Below are positions 54,901 to 64,000 of a stretch of DNA of 64,000 bases, one piece after another (within the stretch, counting starts at the first letter, position 1; every line of letters starts with the position of its first letter). Position numbers and translations under genes: made by a program. The DNA is from Anthostomella pinea (taxonomy: Eukaryota; Ascomycota; Sordariomycetes; Xylariales; Xylariaceae): NCBI GenBank assembly GCA_963556695.1, contig CAUWAG010000018.1, forward strand, positions 4,960,001 to 5,024,000, written 5' to 3'. The notes under the pieces were generated by a model that searched no databases, was not told where the DNA came from, and was given only the letters and a program-made list of their open reading frames with translations.

Positions 54901-57396
54901 CATTGGCTTAACGCAGTCTTCATAAGGCTACAAGGTTGGTTCCTGGGGATTACCTGAGTGAAGGTGATGACAGGGCATCGTGATGGTGCTTGCGTCGACT
55001 CACCTCTCGCGCTGCGTTCCGTACGTCTGAGACATGCAAGGGCGGCAACTGGAATTTCGCTTCCCACAGAGTTCCACGGCCCCCGAATTGGAGGCTGACG
55101 GTTGCTGCTTTTTGAGAGTCCCGCGCGGACTGTCGTATAGCGAACCAGTCGGTCCCAACTTGCTGCCAGCACATCGACGCAGGTTGTGCGGGAGCATTCT
55201 GTATGCATGCGTGGCACCTCGTTGGCCCAACCGAGATTTTGGAGATTTTGGATCGCGTGGATCATGTCCATCCCGTCTGCGACCTGTATAACCCCACAGG
55301 CTATCGCTTCAACTGCTCTGTTATGCATCGTAGGGGGTCAGTGAGTACGTCTCTTTACTGTCTTCTACGCTGAAAGTATCGTCACCACCATTATCACGGA
55401 GAACAGCGTGATGTGAGCAAGACTTCTTGCGCGGTGTACCTGGGTAGAATCAGCACACCAATGCCGACTTGGGCGCAATGTATCTCCCGAGTTTACGTAA
55501 GACTGGTGCATTCGACGAAACGCATCCCATAGATCTAGACTTAAGAACACTGAAACTCATTGGCGAACCATGAATCATCACTGAGGTGAATCGCCGCGCG
55601 TATTGCCACACATCGAACCTGATAGAGTCTGTTTGCTGGCGAATCGCAAACTGTCCTCGAAACGGCCGCGCCTGGCGAGAAGGGGTTAACTGAAGTTCTA
55701 TAGCCAGGCATACGGGCAAGAAAGTCCGCATCATGAACTCGAAGGAGCTGGGTCTGCATGTAGGCGCAAGTCGAGAAATGAGGGCGCTTCGACGTGGTGA
55801 TGTCGTTGCAGAAGGTTTGGTGGGTGTGGGAGTCTCCAGCGTAGCAACCCATGGGGGTAAATCCCTGCGCATCCTTGAGAGGCGGAGAATAGTGTTGGGA
55901 TGATGTGCACGGGGTAGACTAGGGGTCCGGGTTGGTTATCCGTGGACCGTCAGCCAGGGCCCGCGCTGCTGGCTGTGCGACCCTCCCTGCTTCCCCCCCC
56001 CTTATCATCTCACGCCGAATATTGACGATGCCCTCCACCGCCGCTGGCGAAGAAAGTTCTCCCTGCACAAGTCGGAAGTCCTGTATGGGAGGGGCCGAGC
56101 TAATAGGCGCCCGGTCATGTCTTATCTTTTCTTTTCAGCCTCATTCAGCATGTTTTCACGCGGCCGCCACCGCAGGAAGTGGCACGGAATGGAAGGCTGC
56201 TGGCGGACTGCGGGCAAGAATCCTTCCTACTCATGGAAGGGTGCCAGTTGTGGTCATCCGCGCCGCTCCAGAAGTCCCTATTGGGGAGCTTTAGATCCTT
56301 GATGTGCGAGTGCATGCATGGATGCGAGAGTGACAGGTGCTGATGCGGATGCAGCATGTTGCCTGCTCATCATGCTTACTGGGATCTTGCAGCTCCGTGC
56401 GACGATGCCCGCAGCATGGCCATGAGGTCCGTACATGAGCTTTTGGTCCTTGGATGCATGTAGCTGCAAGTGCAAGGTGCGTGTGAGGGTCTGAAGAACC
56501 TGGATTTCGGTCATTTCTATCATATATCACATTTTCCTCCGCTCGTGAGCCGCTTTGACAACACCTTCGTCCAACGCGAAGCTCGGAATCGTTCGAACGA
56601 CGGTGGCTGGATTCGTGTTATCGTCGTATCCTATCCCGCTGCCATCCCAACGTGGAGTAAGAATGTTCTGATGATGGATCCTCCAGGGCCATGTTCGTCG
56701 TATTCGTTTCTACACTCTGGTCTTGGAAGGATGGACCAGTGAGAGGCTTCGGCTCCTCCCGTCCTTATCACCTGTCTCCTATGACGGTCGTGGCCGCCAG
56801 GCTCCAGCAGTGTTTGACGTGTATGCAACGGTGATCGCGCGCTCCGCATAGACCCTGGGCGTGTAGGGATTGCAATTGATGCATTGCAGGGGTTCCACCG
56901 TTGGGAACGGATTCATGTCACGAGCAACCTCCGTACCATAGTAAGGACGAGCCGTGGCCTCCATCTATGTCAGGCCGTCACCCATTTTGACGTGCTTTCT
57001 GTCAAGTTTTCAACACACTGGGGCCGAGAAGGAAGCGTGGCTCACACTGACACAGGTCAGTGCCTACGTCGTGGAGGCAAGGGATATGGGAGGGCATACA
57101 GGCAAACGTACGGACAAGGCGTACCTACCCCTGGCAACATAAATAAGCATGCTGCCGTCGTCCCAAACCTGGGGTCGATCCCTTTGCTTTCCTGGATTAT
57201 CCTGGTAGCAGCATTGCCCTGGATACCCTTCCCGAAAGACTCTTGGTATCTTTCCTCTACTGCTTGGACTCTCTTCGTCCCTCAGTAAAACCGCCGCTTT
57301 GCTGTCAGCGGACAGTAACACCTACTCCTCGCCCACCACTCGAGTCTTTGACGAATATCACACCTTTCCTCTTATTTTCCGCAACATCCGGCGAAG
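51977..57396. other. Gene-poor region, no supportable gene
   Basis: About 5.4 kb, notable for its size in an otherwise fairly dense window. ORFs such as 52931-53407 (158 codons) and 54897-55328 show no domain and no coding-like composition I can defend. A 22-G run lies at 52881-52902. Some stretches may be fragments of old genes, but I could not match them. Confidence 0.4.
52881..52902 (+). repeat. 22-G homopolymer
   Basis: Uninterrupted G run within a gene-free region, the second long G run of the window. Confidence 0.9.
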
Positions 57397-57811
57397 ATGA
57401 GCGGCGGTTTCTACAAGTACCGCTGCAAAAACTTCTATACCTACAATTGTCAGAACTGGGTGTATATGAATAACGCAGCATGTTCCAGCTGCACCGTAAG
57501 TCACTGTCACCGTCACACCTAGCTCACCCTGCCCCGCTGGTTTGACACCTCTGACGCCTCGATACGGTATGTAGGCAGATGGGCGAGACGAGACTAAAGC
57601 TCCGGCCTGGAGAGTCTCGAGAGACATCTGCGTCCCTCGCGCTGAAGGGGGTGTCCTGTATTACACCCTCATGGAGGTTGTCGCCACGGGCGAGGCTGGC
57701 CCGAACTACTGGCAACTTCGATACAAGGCCAACCAGCAGCCCCAAGCTTCGGTCGTCGTCACGACCAGTGCCACTCCTGGGGTGGCGATCCCAGCTACTA
57801 CGACCCACTGA
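57397..57811 (+). CDS. Small four-Cys protein (conserved fungal type)
   Basis: Two exons, 57397-57495 and 57575-57811, with a 79-nt intron (GTAAGT to GTAG), 111 residues. The first exon reads MSGGFYKYRC, KNFYTYNCQNW, then NNAACSSCT, a C-x7-C-x10-C-x2-C pattern. I recall a family of small fungal proteins with this MSGGFYKYRCK N-terminus and no known function. The second exon gives a 78-residue tail with PAWRVSRDI and a Thr/Val-rich end. The splice junction is in phase and neither exon is long enough to be seen as a long ORF. It may bind zinc. Confidence 0.72.
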
Positions 57812-59975
57812 CCAGAAGATGACCGTGCGGTCGACAAGGGGCGAGGGTAGGCTTGCCTGCAGCAGAGTTTTACGGCATTGGGGCCCGGGGAACTGAGCTC
57901 TCGAAATAAGGGCAATCGGTGCTGGTTCACAGTTGTGGGAGAGGGACAGAGAACACATGGGATCCATCAAATGGACACAACGTTGGAAATGGAATGGTAC
58001 GGCTAGGGTATGAGAAGAATACGAGAAGAACGCTTCTTAAGTGGAGGGAAGTGATGAATTAGATGACGAAACGTATACATGTACCTTACGACATGATCAG
58101 AATGATCAACTTCGGCACGTATGTCGAACCCGGCTTAGTCGAACGAAGCAAGGAGAGATAAGCTGCTGACGGCTCCATCATGGTGTTAGTGCTTCCGTCT
58201 AAGCTGCTGTGCTGTCGCCGAGCAGAAGTAGTAAGCCACATGGAGCAGTGTTTTATTACCTATTCTGCGATGTCAGGTGAGGTGTGATTGGTGACGGAGC
58301 CGTGTGACGACCGAGGCCGAACTTCCTGGGTAAGCAAGCGTCCGTTGCGAGGTATCCGGCCCGCCATGTCAGGTACCGGGACCATATTATAGCTTCGGGG
58401 TGTCAGGGCTCGGCAATACCAAGACGATCTTAAGAATCCACAACTGGGGTCGTATAATGGAGCGGCATTGTGTGCCTCGTGGGAAGCGGCGTGTGATATC
58501 CGACGAGTGCAGTCAGTACACGATGTGGTTCCAGGCAATCTTCAACCTCTCGAAAGGCATTAAGCAGATGAACAATCGACAGACAATGCCTTCAACCCAT
58601 CGACGGCGGTTCTTGACCGTCATCTCCATGAAGATTCGTGTTCTGTACCCCAAAGAGAAGCCTAAGCGCCGGGATGGATAGCACAATGAAGCTACCGTCG
58701 AGTTACCAATCTTCCCGATTAGGTACCGCTACGTCGTCGCCTCGTTCCGGACGAAGTGAGACTCAATTGTCAGAGGCTCCAGCTAGAGTGCTAGGATGTT
58801 CGGAGTGCATGTGATAGTAACATCGGGCGACTTGAATGCCCGGTGGGCACGTAGACGTGCCCGCTGCCTCTCCAGCCTTTCAGGCGCAGAACCAGGTTGA
58901 AACATGAAAGGCATCCTCTCATCTTGAGTCAACATCAAGTGGTCGGAATATTTACCGACGACTGGGAAGAATAACGGAACATACCCATGAGTCGCGGAAC
59001 AAGCAGCACATACGACCGGACACCTGGACTTCATTATCACCATACCACTAGCAGTCAGCTGTGCCCGTCCAAGCAGTCCCATGTTATATCAGGAAGTCAG
59101 CAAAAATGCTTAATTACATTACATTAGCGTCATCTCATCAAAGACGGGAGTACTTATCACAGCCCATGCTGCCGCCTCTCCCACTCTGGCCCATAAACAC
59201 TCCCACTCCCATTGCAGGGCCCGACGTCTCAGCATAATCCAGCTGATCTATGCTTAGAACAGTCGTGATTCATCGACGTCGACGACCTTTTTCGGTCTCA
59301 CCATCAACAACATGCTGGAATGAGCCCGTACCAAACCGAGGGCTTGCCGCATCAAAACCCCTGATTCTCTTCAACATCGGAGCTTCCCCTGATGACCCCA
59401 AACCTCAATTCTGGTCTTCGAGATTTCGCTCCGAAGCGAAGCATAGGACTACGATCCATATGCTTATCAGTTTCTAGGATGTTGGAGCCGGCAGGTGTGA
59501 CACTCAACTGGACCTCGGCTTCTGACTGTTGCGGAGATAGGGCCCTGTACCTGAAACACGCCGTGTTTGCAGGGGACCATTCTTTCAGCTCGGCTCAAAT
59601 CGTCGTTCGGGGACGGAATGGTGGTCGCCTGGGTGACTAGTTAGCGGCCGGCTGACGAGCCGTAACCCTGCTGTGCATAGCCTGGAATCGACCCAGCCCC
59701 TTCGAGGGGTTCGCGCACCGTATGAACTGCCCCTAATTGGTAATCAGCAAGCCAGGCTCAATGCGCCACACCGGACATCGTCTCCTCGGGAGAAGTCATG
59801 GGGTGGGCCGTGATAGGCGTACAAACGGAGGAAGACAGCACAGGAGGGCACTTGAAATGCCATGCTACGCGACTGGTTGCAGTGAGTAAACCGAACGGAG
59901 GCCATAAGGAGGTTCAACTGCCAGCACCTACGTGGCAATGTCTATCATAGTCGGATGCTCGTAATTATATCGTCA
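57812..59975. other. Intergenic, no gene seen
   Basis: About 2.2 kb with only short ORFs of ordinary composition; no domain recognised on either strand. Confidence 0.4.
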
Positions 59976-61647
59976 TCATAAGCCCAATGCCCATGATGGC
60001 ACAAAGGGAGCAAACTGGACCATCGCCAGGATCAGCGCCGCCCCCAACATGTACGGGTTCCAACTTACAGCACCGCTGGCGCTGTTTCCAAATCCCCGAC
60101 CCTGGTATTCAAAGGTCACATTCTGTTTGACGGCCTTGTTCCAGCAGTTGCCGCCTACAATGTCCACGTCACGGAGGTCATCCGCGTTTACAAAGAACAT
60201 GTACTTTTCCTGGTCGATACCCTTGAATCCCGAGGTGTCGTACGGGAACAGATCTCCAGAATCCGTAGCAGTTGTGTTGCGTAGGAAAATGCACTGAACC
60301 TGACCCGGGTAGTCCTTCACCATCTGGGGGTAGTCCTTCATGACGTCCGAGTTGGACGTGTCGGCCATTAGGACGAACTTTCGCTGTGGGAACGTCTGGA
60401 AAATCTTGTCGAGCAGGAATTTCCTGATCGAAAGAGTAGCCGAGACGTCACTGAAGTTGAGCGGCCTCGTGTCGAAGCTTCCGAGTGGATACGTCTTAAA
60501 GATGAAGCTGAGCAAAGCCATTAGCATTTCCCCGATATACGCAAGTAAAACCTTCCCACTCACTCCATGTAGTTTCTTGTAACCTGCTCGGGCGTTGTAG
60601 TCAGGTAGTGGAAGTGGAAGTCCGGGATCGTCGCGGACCAGTTGGCGTAGATTTCGGGCATATCCTGCCACGGAGTGAAGGCTCGAGCGAAACTGTTGAG
60701 TAGACCTTCCTTTGGCTCGTAGATCTTGGTAATACGCAGGATATCGTCAATGTCGTTGACAATGGTGAAACCTGTCGGCGGGACCAGGTATGCGGTCGCG
60801 TTGCCAATTTCGGAGCCATTGGCATACTGCAGAAACAAGCTTAGTAAATGCATTACCGTCAAACTCTCAGGATTTAGAATTGGGGTTGAGTATTACTTAC
60901 CATATTGAGCGCTTGAATCGAGCTGGTCTCATTGCCAGGGAGCAAATAGCCACCATCTGTGCCAGTGGTGTTAGAAGTGACGCCAGTGGTGTTTTTAAGA
61001 ATGATGAAAGTATCAAAGTCTCCCTCATCAGTCGTAGGGTATGGCAGTGTTATGGATTGGTTGCCGCCCTTGGCATTCACCACGCCGCCGCTGGCGTCAG
61101 GTCGGACGTCGACACCCGTTCTGAAGTTCATGGTCACGTTGACGTCGCGTTGCTGAACGACGAAGATCTCGGCCGTCAAGTTTCGCGCCTGATCCTGCTC
61201 GCTCGGTTGCAGTTGGTCAATGCTGGTGCCGATAAGGAAGACATTGGCAAGGTCGTTGAGCTTTGACTCATTGGTGTTGGGCTGCTTGTAAACATTTCCA
61301 TGCACGCGGACATTCCATCCTTGATCTGTCCAGTTGGCGTAGGCGGGTAGGTTGAGAACTTGTGTTGGTAACGCGGCCAGTTGGGAGTCGTCAATACCGA
61401 GAGAGCTTTCGACCTTGTCGCCAGTAGGGAAGTCCTGGAAGTACTGGGGCACTCCTGATATTACGTAGCTGGAGACATCACTCCCGAGACTCCCCAAGAG
61501 GCTTTTCGCGTAGCTTGCATAGTCGTCGAGGCCACGTTCGGCAATCTGTCGTGCTTCCAAACTCGGGGCTGGGGTTATCATAGGATGCGCGGCGCCCAAG
61601 ACGGTTGCCGCAAAGAGCGATGCGGGTAGAAGGCGTTGGAGAGCCAT
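59976..61647 (-). CDS. Secreted App1-like (DUF2183) putative phosphatidate phosphatase
   Basis: Three exons on the minus strand: 61647-60901, 60826-60564 and 60507-59976 (introns 74 and 56 nt), 513 residues. A signal peptide (MALQRLLPASLFAATVLGAA) begins the protein. The DUF2183 core has VNDIDDILRITKIYEPKEGL, NSFARAFTPW, HYLTTTPEQVTRNYMD, YPLGSFDTRPLNFSD and FVLMADTSNSDVMKDYP. The HAD-type DxDxT motif of yeast App1 reads D274-I-D276-D-I278 here. The C-terminus is Ser/Gly then hydrophobic (LGAALILAMVQFAPFVP), suggesting a GPI anchor or membrane tail, and NxS/T sites abound. Unlike yeast App1, which is cytosolic and actin-linked, this one should be exported. The start at 61647 is preferred to an in-frame GTG two codons upstream. 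Confidence 0.85.
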
Positions 61648-62250
61648 AGCCACGGGTGGTTTTATGGTCTAGGTATGTCGGCAATAGGGATAACGCGTAG
61701 GGTTGCGAGCTGGACGTAAACAAGACGTCCAGGATGTATATACAATGGTGCTCGCGGACATGAACAGAAGCCGCCCAAAAAGAACGTGGGTGAAACGACA
61801 GTACAATGACCTGGTCGGTGATTGTGAGATGTTGTTTCGATCAGACGAGACTGCAAAGCGAGTGCAGTGCAGATGTATCAACCCACAGCAGCAGCGACCT
61901 CAATTGACGACAAGGCGACCTGGGGAAGTCGTACAAATTGGAGATCTGTCGGTGGGAGGGTGATCACCTGGATTTGCCATTCAGGGGCGGCTGGAAGTAA
62001 TAGCGCCCCCTAAAATTAGCCTGACCCGACAGATGTTGGTTCCATTGGAACTTCCAAGGCACGGCCAGCGGCCCAGCGCTGAATCCTGATGAGTCGGGTG
62101 CGCCGCCGCCAATGGCCTAATGCCCCGATGGGTCCAATAATATTGCTGTGGTAGCCACTGGTAGGCACCTGGGCATGAGCTGGGATGGAGCCAGTCAGCC
62201 CTGGAGGCACGCCTGCACGCGCCATGACATCACTTCCTTTTTAGAACGAT
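61648..62250. promoter_or_regulatory. Upstream region of App1-like gene
   Basis: About 600 bp between the App1-like start and the repeat block at the right end. It presumably holds the promoter; no gene is supported. Confidence 0.4.
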
Positions 62251-62769
62251 ATGGGGGGGTAGTTACGGTGGCGGAATGGTTGTGGAATGGTTACCAGGTG
62301 TGTAGCACGGTTCCTAATCCGAAACGGTTCCACATTCTGGTACCGTGCCATGCCTTCCGTAAGGAATGGTGTTTATTAGGTGTAGGTTGCAAGAATCAGA
62401 CCCGAACATTATCAAAATTACCGGAATAGGTTTAACAACGCTAAACCTCGGGTTATTAACACAACCGCACTAGCTAGCTACCTTAATAGCTACCACATTA
62501 GCTACCGTATCAGCCACACTACTGCACTAACGCAACCACTTTACCGGTACACCACGCATCTTAAAAGTATAGCTGTCAGATGTGGTGGTGGCTCAGGGTG
62601 TGTCACCAGGTGGCTTGTGCGCTATGGGTGGGATGGTTGCCCCACAGCTTTGTTACCACCGCGGATAAACGAGTTGCAACCATATTTAGGTGTGAATCTG
62701 TCCGTACCAGGTAGACTTAAAACAACCAACAAACACGCACGTATAAACCGAGTATTCCGCACGACAAAT

Positions 62770-63087
62770 TCTCACAAATAGCGTTTGAATCTGGGTAAAA
62801 GCAATTTTATTATTATTAAATTACCCACGAATCTTAAAAGCACGGCGTTCAAATCCGGGTAAAAGCGACTTTTTTCTTTCTTTTTAAAAAATTACCTATG
62901 TACCTTGAAAACAAAGCGTTTAAATTTAAATAAAACCGACTTTTTCTTTTTTTCTTTTTTTCTTTTTTAAAAATTACCTACGCACTTTAAAGTCATAAAG
63001 TTCGAATTTTAATAAAAATGACTTGTTTTTTCTCTTTTAAAAATTACTTATGTATTTTAAAAGCATGAAATTTAAATCTAAGTAAAT
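62770..63087. repeat. AT-rich degenerate tandem repeat, about 75-80 bp unit
   Basis: Four to five diverged copies of a unit that starts AAATTACC(C/T)A(C/T)GNA, then TTAAAAGCA, then a GTTNAAAT(C/T)NNNGTAAAA stretch and a T/C tract. Successive copies differ mostly by C/T and G/A, and base composition drops sharply to AT, which fits RIP or other cytosine deamination. Confidence 0.75.
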
Positions 63088-63561
63088 TGTGACGAGCCGT
63101 CTAACCTATAAGATTAAAGAGTTTTATAGGGTTTATGTTCTGAGGTAAGTCAACACAAAGGACAATAGAGGCTTCTGTCAACTAGAAGACACTCAGATGC
63201 TGGGGCTTGGTCTGAACTGGGTTCACTGTGTAGTCGAGTCGTCAGGAGATTTCTCCCACCTTAGGGTTGGCTAAGATGCTTAGATTGATCACTGAGGTAG
63301 AGCCTGTCTATCTATTTATTTGAGAAATGTCTGTTCTTATATATCCAATCTCTTCCTCACTGATTAGGTGGCTCACCATGGTGATCCAGTGATCCAAATT
63401 CTTAGTCACGTGACCTAGGTTCTGCTGGTCACGTGATCTGTGTACCGTTGCTCCGTTGCTCCGATCTCTCCACTGATCAGTACCCCACTCACTGGTCAAC
63501 CTGTTTCCAATCGTCTCCTCTTGGCCTGCTATCAGGCCGCACTGTTTGTTGGTTCGTAACA
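63088..63561. mobile_element. Probable solo LTR nested in the repeat
   Basis: A 474-bp block of ordinary GC content begins TGTGACGAGCCGTC and ends GGTTCGTAACA (TG...CA termini) and sits abruptly between AT-rich repeat sequence on both sides. It contains CACGTGACC and CACGTGATC motifs (63410-63440) and a TATATATCC stretch. The flanking five bases (TAAAT and ATATA) do not match, so a target duplication is not proven. Confidence 0.45.
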
Positions 63562-64000
63562 ATATAGTTAATTTAAAAATACCTGTAAAATGTAGGATAA
63601 GTTATTGACTACTAATAATAAAATTAAAAATTAAAAACTATAAAGGTTGCGCGTTTAAGTTAAAAAACTTAAAAAATTTACTTAAAAAGGGGTTTTCTAA
63701 CATTTGCTCCAATCGGCATGTAACCGTTGCGGTACCGTCGTAAAATGGTTCCAATTTTTTTTTAACAGTAGTAGAATGATTGGTACGGTTCCTCTAGTTA
63801 GAACAGTTGGACCTCTATGAGAACGATTCCTAGTGAGGAATGGAGCCGCACGGATTCCAAATGAGGAACCGTTCCAATCAGAGGAACCGTTCCAGCACGG
63901 TTACGACCCCCCATATAATTCTGGTAAGGTTGGAACTTGCGCAGCCAGCCGAGCCTACCGAGCCCCATCTCAGATCCTGCATGTAACGATGTAAGCTGGC

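Larger units (their letters stand above)
62251..63914. mobile_element. Degenerate non-autonomous DNA-transposon-like repeat with TIRs
   Basis: The ends form an imperfect inverted repeat: ATGGGGGGGTAGTTACGGTG at 62251 and, as reverse complement from 63914, ATGGGGGGTCGTAACCGTGC. Next to each end are many copies of a GGAACGGTTCC/GGAATGGTT-type subterminal motif (62270-62370; 63715-63900). No transposase is encoded. Subterminal repeats like these are typical of hAT-like and some other cut-and-paste elements. AT dinucleotides flank both ends, but no longer target duplication is clear. Confidence 0.65.

Noticed and set aside
1..64000. CRISPR arrays, bacterial operons or Shine-Dalgarno sites
   Set aside because: The sequence is a spliced fungal genome; no regularly spaced palindromic repeats with unique spacers were seen.

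Overview
This window is nuclear DNA from a filamentous ascomycete (Pezizomycotina). The evidence is many short introns (about 48-70 nt, GT-AG, often with a CTAAC/CTAAT branch site), Zn2Cys6 regulator architecture, a CYP505-type self-sufficient P450, an RNA-silencing RNA-dependent RNA polymerase, and degenerate Tc1/mariner and pogo elements with C-to-T/G-to-A stop codons like those left by RIP. The gene models below were spliced by hand from frame continuity and splice consensus. I cannot name the species.

Layout. (1) 1-5.5 kb: an aromatic-catabolism group, with a fumarylacetoacetate-hydrolase-family gene (cut by the left edge) divergent from an extradiol dioxygenase, followed by a Zn2Cys6 regulator. 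(2) 5.8-20.8 kb: scattered single genes, namely a small Cys protein, a protein with three CxxC-x5/6-C knuckles, a single-pass membrane protein, a GT31-like glycosyltransferase with a PAN-like tail, a small membrane protein whose frame is broken, and a two-EthD-domain/alpha-beta-hydrolase fusion. A long purine-rich AGATCAG minisatellite lies at 14.7-15.5 kb. (3) 21.8-30.2 kb: an intact RdRP followed directly by two dead DNA transposons with clear terminal inverted repeats. (4) 32-34 kb: a DUF1479-like protein that seems to have lost its metal ligands. (5) 34.4-44.7 kb: a decaying metabolic group. An intact Dal5-like MFS transporter is followed by a broken dienelactone hydrolase, a broken SDR and a CYP505 P450-reductase fusion with a one-base junction problem. 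(6) 45.4-52 kb: an orphan membrane protein, a hypothetical protein, and two housekeeping genes (Pho88/SND3 and Rad14/XPA). (7) 52-64 kb: gene-poor, with one small Cys protein, a secreted App1-like (DUF2183) protein, and at the right end a nested repeat: a DNA-transposon remnant holding RIP-like tandem repeats and a probable solo LTR.

Together, the first group could cleave a catechol-like ring and hydrolyse the product under its own regulator. The enol-lactonase-like fusion and the decayed DLH/SDR/MFS/P450 stretch suggest further aromatic or lipid catabolism, part of which has been lost. No single previously undescribed system stands out. The best leads are the metal-ligand-poor DUF1479 protein, the EthD-EthD-hydrolase fusion, the triple-knuckle protein, and the concentration of GC-AG or decayed splice sites.
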